DNA of 64,000 nucleotides, from contig JAIRKD010000061.1 of NCBI GenBank assembly GCA_031260285.1, positions 17,761-81,760 of the forward strand, in the 5' to 3' direction. This DNA comes from Gemmatimonadota bacterium. GTDB taxonomy: Bacteria > Gemmatimonadota > Gemmatimonadetes > Longimicrobiales > Longimicrobiaceae. The notes beneath the pieces were generated by a model. The model was not told where the DNA came from. It did no database searches and saw only the letters and a program-made list of their open reading frames with translations. Shown piece after piece: positions 29,823 to 39,090 of the stretch (position 1 is its first letter; the number at the start of each line of letters is the position of its first letter). A program made the translations under genes and the position numbers.

Positions 29823-32351
29823 TCAGTGAGTCCGCTGGACCCGCGCTTCGGAGCGGCGGCCGATCACCGCCGGGAAGAGCAGGCTGCCCTCCGAAATCGA
29901 CGCGCCTTCCAGAGCGATCACCAGCGCCTCGTCAATGGTCGAGACCGGATGAATCGAGAGCGCCCGGGTCACTTCCTCCGGGAGGTCCTCCAGATCCGCC
30001 TCGTTTTCGCTCGGCAGGATAATGGTGGAGATCCCCGCCCGGTAGGCACCCAGCAGCTTCTCCTTCACCCCGCCGATCGGCAGGACGCGTCCGGTGAGTG
30101 TGACTTCACCTGTCATCGCTACATCTGAACGGACGGGCCGGTCGGAGAGCGCCGAGACAAGCGCCACCGTCATCGCCACTCCAGCGGAGGGCCCATCCTT
30201 CGGGATCGCTCCGGCCGGAACATGGATATGGATCTCGGAGCCCCAGGCCTTCCGCGGATCAAGCCCGAAGCGAACCGCGTTTGCCCGCGAATAGGTCAGC
30301 GCGGCGCGCGCGGACTCCTTCATCACATCCCCGAGCTGCCCCGTGAGAACCAGGGAGCCCATGCCAACCGGGGCGGTTTCCTCCCCTTCTTTACCGGCAA
30401 CCGGATTCTGGGGATAGTTCCGCTGGGCGCTTACCTCGATGAACATGATATCCCCGCCCATCGGGGTGTAGTACATGCCCGTCGAAACGCCAACCAGATG
30501 CTCAACTCCCGCCTTCTCGGGGTGTACCCGCGAACGGCCGAGCAGCTCGGGAACCTGCGTGAGCCCCACCTTCACCCGCCTGGCGCGGCCGGCGGCTACC
30601 TTCCGCGCGGCTTTCCGGGCGAGCTTGCCGATCTCCCGCTCCAGCTGCCGCACTCCCGCCTCCCGGGTATACGAAGAGATCACCAGCCGCAGCGCCTCCG
30701 GCGTAACCCGGAACTCGTCTGCATTGAACCCCGCTTCCTCCCGCTGCCGGGGGATGAGGTACCGCTCCGCGATCTCCTTCTTCTCCTGCTCTGTATAGCC
30801 ACGAAACTCAACCGGCTCCATCCGGTCGTAGAGCGGTGCGGGAATCCCCGAGATGTAGTTGGCAGTCGCGATGAACAGCACTTCGGAGAGATCAAAAGGC
30901 ACTCCGAGGTAGTGATCGGTGAACTCATGGTTCTGGGCCGGATCCAGGACTTCCAGCAGAGCGCTGGCCGGATCACCCTGCATCGAGATCCCGAGTTTGT
31001 CCACTTCATCGAGGAGGATCACCGGGTTGCGGGTCCCTGCCTGTTTCATCGCCGTCACGATCCGGCCCGGCATGGCGCCGACGTAGGTGCGCCGGTGTCC
31101 GCGGATATCCGCCTCATCGCGAACGCCACCCAGCGCGATGCGGACGTACTTCCGCCCCAGAGAACGTGCGATGCCCTTTGCGATGGAAGTCTTTCCGACC
31201 CCCGGAGGGCCGGCGAAGAGAAGGATCGGACCTTTTGTGGTAGCCCGCGTCTTCTTCCCTTCCTTTGTGGCTTCCACGGATGCCGTCTCCGCGGATCCGG
31301 CGGTTGTGGAGTGTCTGGCGGCGAGCTGCCGGACTGCCAGGAACTCCAGTACGCGGTCCTTCACATCCCGCAGACCGTAGTGGTCTTCGTCGAGAATCTT
31401 TTCGGCGGCGGAGAGGTTCAGCTTGTCTTCCGTCCGCTTGTCCCAGGGCAGATCCGCCACGGTCTCCAGGTACGTCCGGATCACATGGTATTCAGCACTC
31501 TGCGGGCTGGTCCGTTCCAGGCGGCTCAGCTCCCGTTCGATCTCGCCGCGGGAGGATTCGGGCAGGTCCAGCGCGGTCAGTTTCTCGCGCAGCTCATCCG
31601 CTTCCCGGCCCTCTGAGTCCTCACCCAGTTCACGCTGGATCGCCTTGAGCTGTTCGCGGAGAAGCATCTCCCGCTGGCGTTCGCCCAGCTCCTCCTGAAC
31701 CTGCTGCTGGATATCCTCCTGCGCGTCCATCATCGCGAGCTGGCGCTCCACGAGCATCAGGAGTGTCCGCAGGCGGTCCTCGGTGGGGAGCGTCTCCAGA
31801 ACCTTCTGTTTTGTGGAAGGGTCGGTCTCGACATAAAACGCAACGAGATCCGCGAAGGGGCTGGGTTCTGTCACCCCGTCGAGGAACTGCTGCAGGAGTT
31901 CGTTGGGAATTCCCCGCCGGCGGCCGAGTTCCACCGAGCGTTCGCGCACCTCCCGGAAGAGCGCCTTGAACGCAGTATCCTCCGGCGACGGGACGGGGAT
32001 GTCTTCCAGCCGCTCAACAACCGCCTCCAGCGCGCCGGATTCCGTCTCCCGGTAGTCCAGCGCCTGTGACCGGTGCTCACCCTGGATCATCAGCTGCATC
32101 CCGCCCACGCCACGCTGCACCTGAACGATGCGCACAACGGTGCCGACACTGTACAGATTGTCGGGCTCCACTTCGTCGCGGTTTTCCTTCTGCGCAACGG
32201 CAAAGAGGCGGCGGTCGCCCTGCAACGCGGCTTCCACCGCCTGGAGTGTTCCCGGGCGTCCGGCGGAGATCGGCACGGCGATACCCGGGAAAACCACAGT
32301 TTCCCGAAGTGGCAGAACCGGAAGTGTTATCCTCTCCATATGATTCACCAT
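29823..32351 (-). CDS. lon: ATP-dependent protease Lon
   Basis: 842 aa; GPPGVGKTSIAKGIA, catalytic KDGPSAGVAMTVAL. Confidence 0.97.
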   Translation of the reverse strand: MVNHMERITLPVLPLRETVVFPGIAVPISAGRPGTLQAVEAALQGDRRLFAVAQKENRDEVEPDNLYSVGTVVRIVQVQRGVGGMQLMIQGEHRSQALDYRETESGALEAVVERLEDIPVPSPEDTAFKALFREVRERSVELGRRRGIPNELLQQFLDGVTEPSPFADLVAFYVETDPSTKQKVLETLPTEDRLRTLLMLVERQLAMMDAQEDIQQQVQEELGERQREMLLREQLKAIQRELGEDSEGREADELREKLTALDLPESSRGEIERELSRLERTSPQSAEYHVIRTYLETVADLPWDKRTEDKLNLSAAEKILDEDHYGLRDVKDRVLEFLAVRQLAARHSTTAGSAETASVEATKEGKKTRATTKGPILLFAGPPGVGKTSIAKGIARSLGRKYVRIALGGVRDEADIRGHRRTYVGAMPGRIVTAMKQAGTRNPVILLDEVDKLGISMQGDPASALLEVLDPAQNHEFTDHYLGVPFDLSEVLFIATANYISGIPAPLYDRMEPVEFRGYTEQEKKEIAERYLIPRQREEAGFNADEFRVTPEALRLVISSYTREAGVRQLEREIGKLARKAARKVAAGRARRVKVGLTQVPELLGRSRVHPEKAGVEHLVGVSTGMYYTPMGGDIMFIEVSAQRNYPQNPVAGKEGEETAPVGMGSLVLTGQLGDVMKESARAALTYSRANAVRFGLDPRKAWGSEIHIHVPAGAIPKDGPSAGVAMTVALVSALSDRPVRSDVAMTGEVTLTGRVLPIGGVKEKLLGAYRAGISTIILPSENEADLEDLPEEVTRALSIHPVSTIDEALVIALEGASISEGSLLFPAVIGRRSEARVQRTH

Positions 32352-32453
32352 GAGTCTTTTCCCTGATCACGGATGCTGCTTGTCACCACCGGCCCCTGAT
32401 TCTCCCGGCCGTATTTCCGGATATACACGGAACCACCCGGCGAGTGCCATGGG

Positions 32454-32478
32454 TAAGTGGCTTATATTCTACCACTTA
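32454..32478. promoter_or_regulatory. Inverted repeat TAAGTGG-N11-CCACTTA upstream of lon
   Basis: 7-bp perfect arms about 105 bp upstream of the lon start. Confidence 0.4.
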
Positions 32479-32581
32479 GGTCAACTCGTCAGGCTCTGCC
32501 GTTTCGACTGCCTGTTGCGGGGGATTTCCGGCTTTTCTGACAGCGGTGCGTCGAAGAGGCAGGGGCGGTGCACTGTCCCGG

Positions 32582-33133
32582 TCAGATGTCTTTCTTCCGG
32601 GTCGCAGGGGGAGTGTTCCGGGCGGGAAGGACACCAAACAGCTGCAGACCATACTGGGCCGCCGGGCCGGAGAATACGGCGAAGAGCACCGTCCCGATCC
32701 CGATCGGCGCGCCCATCCACCAGCCGCCGGCGAGGGCGCTCAGTTCGATGCCGGCACGTACAGGAAAGATCGGCCAGCCCCGGGACTGACTGATTCCGAG
32801 CATCAGGCTGTCACGCGGTCCGCTGCCCAGGCCGGCCCCGATATACATGCCGGTGGAGAGCCCGGTCAGAGCGATCCCGATTCCGAAATAGAGGTAGGGG
32901 ATGAACACCCCGGGCGCATCCGGAATCCAGGGGAGAACAAGGTCCGTGAAGACCCCGATGAGGATCATGTTGGCGATGGTTCCCTGACCTGGTCGGATGC
33001 CGAGAGTCATGCTGCCCAGGACAATCATAAGACCGGTGAGGATGCTCGCCGTCCCGATGGTGATACCGGTGAGACGGCTGATCCCGACATGGAACGCATC
33101 CCAGGGTCCGAGACCCAGGCCGCTCCGGATCAT
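32582..33133 (-). CDS. YczE/YitT-like integral membrane protein (N-terminus probably extends further upstream)
   Basis: GLGLGPWDAFHVGISRLTGITIGTASILTG...GPRDSLMLG; open frame continues upstream with AWAQLLCGLFFFGVAISL TM residues. Confidence 0.8.
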   Translation of the reverse strand: MIRSGLGLGPWDAFHVGISRLTGITIGTASILTGLMIVLGSMTLGIRPGQGTIANMILIGVFTDLVLPWIPDAPGVFIPYLYFGIGIALTGLSTGMYIGAGLGSGPRDSLMLGISQSRGWPIFPVRAGIELSALAGGWWMGAPIGIGTVLFAVFSGPAAQYGLQLFGVLPARNTPPATRKKDI

Positions 33134-33309
33134 GAGGGAGATCGCGACACCGAAGAAAAAGAGCCCGCACAGCAGCTGGGCCCACGCCTTTATCCGGCTC
33201 GCGGAGGTTTTGATGGTCGGAGTATGAACGTCTGCCGGAACCTCCCTTCTGAAGTAAACCGTTTCTGATTCACCTGATCAACTCTGCCGAAGTCCGTCCG
33301 GACAGAGTT

Positions 33310-34422
33310 CTATCGTGTCGTTCCGTACTCTCCGGCGGCCTTCAGTGCCTCTGTGAGAATCGGGCCAACCTGATCCGGCTCAAGGAGGAAGGCGTCGTGG
33401 CCACGGATCGAATGGATCTGCCGGTACGATGCCCCGGATGCTGAAACCCACCGGAGCACATCTTCTTCCCGGTAGAGGAGATCGCCGGGGATCCCGACAC
33501 CGACAATCCGGCTTCCTGCTCCGGCAAGCGCTGCCTGGATCCCGTCCCGTCCGCGCCCGACATCATGCGAATCAAGAACATCCAGGAGCGTGAGGTAGCT
33601 GCGGGTATCAAACCGCTCGCGAAGCTTCTGGCCATGCCGGGAGAGGTAGCTCTCGATGGCGTAGGGATCACTGGTGGCGGAACGGTCATCCCCATTGCCG
33701 GAGGGGCTGCCCGAATCCGGGCTCTCCACCGTTCGGCCGGAGTTCTCTTCCCGGGCGCCGTTTCCGGATCCATCACGGTTGATAAAACGCTGGCTGGAGC
33801 GGGTCCGGCCGAAGCGGACATCAAACTCGCCAGCGGTGCGGTAGGTCATCATCGCAACCATCCGCGCGATCTCCAGCCCGCCTTCTGTTGCCTGCGCGAT
33901 TGCTGTACGCTGGATGTGGTTCCAGCCGATCGCCGCTGCCGTGTGTTCCGCCGGGGCGGCAAACACCACCGCGCGGTCGGTCAGCCCGGGGAAGGTCGCC
34001 ATCCATTCCAGCGCGACCATCCCGCCCAGTGATCCACCCGTCGCAAGCCGGACGCGATTCACACCGAGGGATTCAACCACTGCGTGGTTCAGTCGGGCAA
34101 GGTCGCGGGTGGTGAGCGCCGGAAACGGATCACGTCCCGGATCACATGGTCCCGTGCTGCCGTAACAGGAGCCCACGAAGTTGATGCAGAGGATCGCGTA
34201 CTGGTCCGTATCCACCGCGCGACCGGGGCCGAGGACATCCTTCCACCAGTCCCCCACCGCGTCGGCGGAGCCGGTGAGCGCATGAAAGACGATGACCAGG
34301 TTGTCGCGCTCAGCATTGAGCTCGCCGTCCAGGTAGTACGCCTGTCTGACGTCCTTCAGGACTTCTCCCGACTCAAGCTCAAAGCTCTCCAGCCGGTGGA
34401 TATATGGAGTTCTGGAATTCAT
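33310..34422 (-). CDS. metX: Homoserine O-acetyltransferase
   Basis: alpha/beta hydrolase; VFHALTGSADAVGDWW, INFVGSCYGSTGP, GGSLGGMVALEW nucleophile elbow. Confidence 0.95.
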   Translation of the reverse strand: MNSRTPYIHRLESFELESGEVLKDVRQAYYLDGELNAERDNLVIVFHALTGSADAVGDWWKDVLGPGRAVDTDQYAILCINFVGSCYGSTGPCDPGRDPFPALTTRDLARLNHAVVESLGVNRVRLATGGSLGGMVALEWMATFPGLTDRAVVFAAPAEHTAAAIGWNHIQRTAIAQATEGGLEIARMVAMMTYRTAGEFDVRFGRTRSSQRFINRDGSGNGAREENSGRTVESPDSGSPSGNGDDRSATSDPYAIESYLSRHGQKLRERFDTRSYLTLLDVLDSHDVGRGRDGIQAALAGAGSRIVGVGIPGDLLYREEDVLRWVSASGASYRQIHSIRGHDAFLLEPDQVGPILTEALKAAGEYGTTR

Positions 34423-34580
34423 CTGCCGTTACCTCTCCGGAAGTCCGGATTCAGATCAGACTTCCGTCCCGGGTCGTCCATCGGATGATCGGAATCCACG
34501 ATTCCGGGCCGATGTGACGCCTCCAGCAAGGCGGCGCGAGGGGAGCATCCTGAGGTTTTCAACCGCATCATCCACTTCGT

Positions 34581-34622
34581 AAACGCAAAAGGTCCCAGGC
34601 ACGATGTGGCTCGCCCGGGACC
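34581..34622 (-). terminator. Intrinsic terminator/attenuator in metX leader
   Basis: Minus strand GGTCCCGGGC-GAGCCACATCGT-GCCTGGGACC TTTTGCGTTT; 10-bp stem with one G-U. Confidence 0.75.
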
Positions 34623-34623
34623 C

Positions 34624-34680
34624 CCGAAGCGGTTTAGCAGTTGTTAACGCGGATGCAATCGCCCACAAATCGCCGCGGTG
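34624..34680 (-). ncRNA. SAM-II riboswitch (metA RNA motif)
   Basis: Minus strand CACCGCGGCGATTTGTGGGCGATTGCATCCGCGTTAACAACTGCTAAACCGCTTCGG; matches SAM-II conserved GAUUU...UUGCA..CGCGU.A..AA..GCUAAA with P1 CGCGG/CCGCG and pseudoknot GUGG/CCGC. Confidence 0.82.
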
Positions 34681-34696
34681 CCGGAGCACAATTCTA

Positions 34697-34725
34697 TGCT
34701 AACCTGCCTCCCCGGGGTCCGTCAA
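34697..34725 (-). promoter_or_regulatory. Sigma-70 promoter for the metX leader
   Basis: Minus strand TTGACG-18-TAGCAT; predicted start ~10 nt before the SAM-II aptamer. Confidence 0.6.
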
Positions 34726-34781
34726 GTTTCCACCGGACTGAACAGGCAGCCTGATGGAAGCTGACAGAGCGACGGGGAGAG

Positions 34782-35648
34782 TTATTCCGCCTTCCAGTTT
34801 CCCTTGTAGGGAGCGCCTTCCTGGAGGACGTTCCGCAGGATGCCCACACCCTCAACCTCAACCTCGAACGCCTGCCCGACCGGCCACTGGCGGGTTGTAC
34901 CCATGGTGCCCGTCCAGACCAGGTCGCCCGGCTCAAGGATGATGTACCGGGAGATGAAAGCGACCATCTCCTTCATCGAGAAGAGCAGATCCGAGGTGCT
35001 CTCGCCCTGGACCCGCTCACCGTTCAGGCGGCCGGTGATCTGCAGGTTCGAGTAGTCGAGCCCGGTGACCAGGTGCGGACCTACTGCGGAGGTGTACTTC
35101 GTTCCCTTCGCCCGGGTCCACTGCGTATCCGCGGCCTGGAAGTCGCGCGCGCTTCCGTCGTTACCCGCCGAAACACCGAAGATGTAGTCGCCAGCTTCTT
35201 CCACCGAGATGTTGTCAGCACGACGCCCGATCACCACCACCATCTCCGCTTCATAGTGGAAGTTGTTGGTGTCGATCGGCTTGATCACATTCTCGTCCGG
35301 ACCGATGATGCCGCCCGGCGGCACAATGAAGAGGCCGGGGTACGCCGCCGGTTCCGCATTGCCGAGATGGCTCCGGAAGTTGAACGCCGTCATGACCGAG
35401 TTCTTCGGGTCCACCGGGGCCTTGAGCTTCACACTCGAAAGCGCAACGGATTCACCGGGTACCATCGTACCACCGAGGTACGGAGCATCAGTGAGCGGAT
35501 GGATTGTCTCGCCGGCGAGGTGACCCCAGCGGATCGTTCCGTTCTGCTCGAACCGGACGTACCGCTGCACGCCCTGCTGCGCGCTGGCCGTTGTGGCGAT
35601 CACTACCGCGGCCGCAAGTGCGGTCAGGTATGCAAATGAGTGCTTCAC
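34782..35648 (-). CDS. Fumarylacetoacetate hydrolase-family protein with predicted signal peptide
   Basis: GTG start gives MKHSFAYLTALAAAVVIATTASA-QQG; FAH-fold motifs NFHYEAEMVVVIGRRADNIS, YIFGVSAGNDGSARDFQ, WTGTMGTTRQWPVGQ. Confidence 0.88.
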   Translation of the reverse strand: MKHSFAYLTALAAAVVIATTASAQQGVQRYVRFEQNGTIRWGHLAGETIHPLTDAPYLGGTMVPGESVALSSVKLKAPVDPKNSVMTAFNFRSHLGNAEPAAYPGLFIVPPGGIIGPDENVIKPIDTNNFHYEAEMVVVIGRRADNISVEEAGDYIFGVSAGNDGSARDFQAADTQWTRAKGTKYTSAVGPHLVTGLDYSNLQITGRLNGERVQGESTSDLLFSMKEMVAFISRYIILEPGDLVWTGTMGTTRQWPVGQAFEVEVEGVGILRNVLQEGAPYKGNWKAE

Positions 35649-35992
35649 GTGCTGACTCCGTAGTTGGGGGGATTTCTGTTCCGGAAAACAAACAATACGG
35701 GACTGCCGGGATGAGCGAACCCGCGCATGACGCGCTTCACTCTGCTGAAACAACCGCGATAAGACTACTGATCAAGCCACAGGAGCGGCGTGCGGAAGAG
35801 GCGTACAACCAGCCCCAACCTCCGCCGACAGCATACAAAATACCGCTGGAACGCCCGATTGGTAAGGTCCTTCCGGTTGCCCGCCCGTTTGAGAGGGAAT
35901 CTACGCCCGCCGCTTGCCCGACCGGAATCTGTGGGAAAGGCCTCGGATAGTGTCCCCAACAACTCGCGATTCCATCTGTCCGGGGGAGCGGA

Positions 35993-36178
35993 TCATCCGC
36001 CAAAAGCTCCGGGCGGAGCGATCAGCTCCAGAATCACCCATACAACCAGCGAGAGGAGAATCAGCGCTACCACCGGAATCCACACACTTCGCGATACAAA
36101 GGAAGGGGATGAAGATTGTGGCTGCCCGTCTTCCCTAGCTTCGTCTTCCTCAAACCGGTCATCGGGATTGTTGTTCAT
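35993..36178 (-). CDS. Small single-TM protein
   Basis: 61 aa, acidic N-terminus then VWIPVVALILLSLVVWVILELI. Confidence 0.55.
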   Translation of the reverse strand: MNNNPDDRFEEDEAREDGQPQSSSPSFVSRSVWIPVVALILLSLVVWVILELIAPPGAFGG

Positions 36179-36347
36179 TCCGGATTTTCACCTGATTGGT
36201 CAGTTGGAGGTCCGTGGGGTACCGGTCCGGAGTTCGCGTTGATGATCGCTGTTCCCGCAGCCCGACTTGCCGCGGAGCTTCCGTACAGGTAGAACCATTA
36301 TCTGTGGATCCATACGTTCGTCAACCTTATCCGGAATCGATGTGCCC

Positions 36348-37208
36348 GTGAGTGAACCGCTCAGACGACTTGTGGCGCAGCTGGAGCTCGAACCGCTGGA
36401 GGTCAACATCTACCGGGGAACCAGCCGGGATCTTGGTGCCGGTCGTGTTTTTGGCGGCCAGGTGCTGGCGCAGGCGCTGGCCGCCGCGCGCCATACCGTG
36501 GACGACCCCCGGGACGCACACTCGCTGCACGGGTATTTCATTCTGCCGGGTGATGTCAATGCGCCCATCGTCTATTTTGTGGATCGTCTGCGCGATGGCG
36601 GAAGCTTCACCACCCGGAGCGTAACCGCGATCCAGCATGGCAAGGCGATCTTCAACCTCGCGGCTTCCTTCCATCGTGAGGAAGAGGGGGTTGAGCATCA
36701 GGCCTCCCCTCCGGAGGTTCCGGCGCCGGAATCACTGGAGGATGAGAGGACGCTTTTCCTGCGACGGCCGGAGCCGCTCCCTGAGAGGCTTCGGGTCGTG
36801 CTTATGGACGATCAGCCGATTGATTTCCGTCCTGTCGACCCGGTGGATCCGCTCACACCAGCTCCGCACTCTCCGCTCCGCCGCGTCTGGTTCCGGGCGC
36901 GGGGGAAGGTAGAGGGCCCGCCGGCGCTTCATCAGGCGATTCTTGCCTATGCGTCGGATTACGGGCTGCTCACCACGGCTCTGATGCCCCACGCGATGTC
37001 GCTCTACACACCGAATCTGCAGGTTGCGTCGCTGGACCATTCTCTCTGGTTCCATCGGAGCTTCCGGGTGGATGAATGGCTGCTGTACGTGGTGGACAGC
37101 CCGAGTGCCAGCGGAGCGCGGGGGTTTGCGCGGGGAAGCATCTTTGACCGGGCGGGCAATCTGGTGGCGTCGGTGGCACAGGAAGGACTGGTCCGGCTCC
37201 GGGGGTAG
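36348..37208 (+). CDS. tesB: Acyl-CoA thioesterase II
   Basis: LELEPLEVNIYRGTSRDLGAGRVFGGQVLAQALAAA; hot-dog domains; SLDHSLWFHRSFRVDEWLLY. Confidence 0.93.
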   Translation: MSEPLRRLVAQLELEPLEVNIYRGTSRDLGAGRVFGGQVLAQALAAARHTVDDPRDAHSLHGYFILPGDVNAPIVYFVDRLRDGGSFTTRSVTAIQHGKAIFNLAASFHREEEGVEHQASPPEVPAPESLEDERTLFLRRPEPLPERLRVVLMDDQPIDFRPVDPVDPLTPAPHSPLRRVWFRARGKVEGPPALHQAILAYASDYGLLTTALMPHAMSLYTPNLQVASLDHSLWFHRSFRVDEWLLYVVDSPSASGARGFARGSIFDRAGNLVASVAQEGLVRLRG

Positions 37209-37350
37209 AGGCCGGTTTGTATGGACCATGCCCGCCTGCCTGGACTCCGTACGGAGGATGTAGTCACGTTTTTCCGGCAGCAGAACGATTGTGCCTGCAG
37301 CGCCAATTCCGGCACTTGATGCGTTCTCGTCGGGCGGCATCATTATGTCC

Positions 37351-37470
37351 ATGAAAACGCGCGATCTTCTTTCCGCCGATCTGGAACAGCTGCTGACCGG
37401 GGTATCGGGTGCCTTTCCCTGGTGGCGGCCGGTTCGACCTCAACCCATCTCCTCTGTGGGTGGGCGATAG
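37351..37470 (+). pseudogene. Truncated N-terminal copy of the 39091..40419 gene
   Basis: MKTRDLLSADLEQLLTGVSGAFPWWRPVRPQPISSVGGR* nearly identical to first 36 aa of the downstream gene, with shared upstream DNA (37287.. vs 39028..). Confidence 0.85.
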
Positions 37471-37567
37471 CAAGGGAGTGAGTCCGCTGTATCGTATACG
37501 CTCAATCCTCATGGTTCCACAGAGTTGAAGAGATAAACCGATATCCGGGGAGGGAGTGAAGAAATTC

Positions 37568-37858
37568 ATGACAACAGTGACACTCCCCAGGAGTTGCATG
37601 ACCTCCGCCGCCAGGGAGGAGTACCAGCGAAAAGGGCTTTCTCAAGAGCAGATTTATGCGGTTGAAGCCCGGATGGCTTTACAGGCTCGCGATACCGATA
37701 CCTCGTTGGCGTGGATGCGGCTTGTGAAGATTCCTGCACATGCTTTGTTGACGCTGAAGCACTCTGATGGAGCTGATTATGTCCGGAATTCCGGCCTCGA
37801 TCTGGCGCCTGCTGAAGCTGCATACGGCCTGGACTGGCTCGATAATCCGCACCTGTAA
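37568..37858 (+). CDS. Hypothetical protein, paralogue A of tandem pair
   Basis: MTTVTLPRSCMTSAAREEYQRKGLSQEQI...LLTLKHSDGADYVRNSGLDLAPAEAAYGLDWLDNPHL; strongly similar to next ORF. Confidence 0.75.
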   Translation: MTTVTLPRSCMTSAAREEYQRKGLSQEQIYAVEARMALQARDTDTSLAWMRLVKIPAHALLTLKHSDGADYVRNSGLDLAPAEAAYGLDWLDNPHL

Positions 37859-37904
37859 TCGTCATGGAGATGAATGACACTCAAAGAAAGGAGATGATGA
37901 AATT

Positions 37905-38195
37905 ATGACGACAGCAACATTCCCTAAGAGCTATATGACGGATGCTGAGCGTGAGGCGATGCGGCAGAGCGGGTTGTCTGAAAACAGTATCTTCGGGGCG
38001 GAATCAGAAGCAGCGGACGAGGCCGGGGATAACGATACGGCGTGGAAGTGGCTGGGGCTCGCGACGCTGCCTGCGTACTATCTGCTGGGTCTGAAACATT
38101 CTTCGGGTGCTGACTATGTTCGGAGCCGGGGGCTCAACCTTGCTCCCGCTGTTGAGGCGTATGGGGCGGACTGGTTGGAGAATCCCGACATCTGA
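37905..38195 (+). CDS. Hypothetical protein, paralogue B of tandem pair
   Basis: MTTATFPKSYMTDAEREAMRQSGLSENSIFGAE...LLGLKHSSGADYVRSRGLNLAPAVEAYGADWLENPDI. Confidence 0.8.
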   Translation: MTTATFPKSYMTDAEREAMRQSGLSENSIFGAESEAADEAGDNDTAWKWLGLATLPAYYLLGLKHSSGADYVRSRGLNLAPAVEAYGADWLENPDI

Positions 38196-38198
38196 ATC

Positions 38199-38738
38199 AT
38201 GGCGACTAAGAACAACATCGACGTACTGAAAGCGGCATTAGGCCGCGAGGCTATTGCCGTCATGGCGAGACTCGCAACTCCGGAACAGCAACGGGAGGCC
38301 CGAGCCCAAACCAGTCTGGCAACCATCACCAGGAGTATTGGAAAACAGGGCAACCTGCTGGAGATCGTTGCGGCAGAGAACGCGTTCGTGCTGAATGAGA
38401 AGGAACGGCACGCCAACAGTTCCGGAATGAAGGCGAGTCTGGAAGAAGCGCTGAAGGACTTGAGTCGTATCGATCGGGGAATCGGTTATGTGACTGATCC
38501 GGTGAAGTATCGGATCGTGGATAGCGTACATGATAAGCCGGAACATCGAATCAGCGGGGTACCGAAAGATGAGGCCAGGCAGGGATTTACTTCCCAGCAC
38601 GCCCGCCTCCAGAACCTCGGTAAGTCGCGACTGAGTGCTGAGGAAAAGGGCGTGCTGTCCATGCGCGAAGCCAATCTGAAAATCGGGGGAAAGCTCTATG
38701 GTGAAATGCAGCGGAAGGCACTCAGGATCGTCCCCTGA
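38199..38738 (+). CDS. Hypothetical protein, tightly linked to paralogue B
   Basis: 179 aa; starts 3 nt after the previous stop; no family recognised. Confidence 0.7.
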   Translation: MATKNNIDVLKAALGREAIAVMARLATPEQQREARAQTSLATITRSIGKQGNLLEIVAAENAFVLNEKERHANSSGMKASLEEALKDLSRIDRGIGYVTDPVKYRIVDSVHDKPEHRISGVPKDEARQGFTSQHARLQNLGKSRLSAEEKGVLSMREANLKIGGKLYGEMQRKALRIVP

Positions 38739-39090
38739 GCAGTGAAGGGACCAGATTGCCCCTGTCAGTTTGTATGGAGCGAGCTGGGGCCCTTCCAGGG
38801 ACGAATGAGTATCCCGGAGGGGGAATTGCACATCGGGTGCGCCGAGAGTTCCGGCATCGGGGCCGGTCATCCGGCAAGCATCCGGCTGAACTGCGCCCCT
38901 GGCTCTGAAGGACTCATCGTCAGGGAGTTCCCGAAGATCCGGACGTAGTGTGACTGTATCCTGAAGATCCGAGCGCTCGCGTGATCCCCGCCCGGAGATG
39001 ATCTCGTTTTTCTGCGGTCTGCCTGTCGATTGTGTCTGCAGCGCCAATTCTGGTACTTGATGCGTCCTTATCGGGCGGCATCTTGTGTTC

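Noticed and set aside
30222-31616. 464-aa plus-strand ORF opposite lon
   Set aside because: Antisense artefact; lon is unambiguous
34456-34689. 77-aa ORF in the metX leader considered as a leader peptide/gene
   Set aside because: Start overlaps the predicted TSS and the SAM-II aptamer, and the frame runs through the terminator hairpin; RNA structure explains the region better
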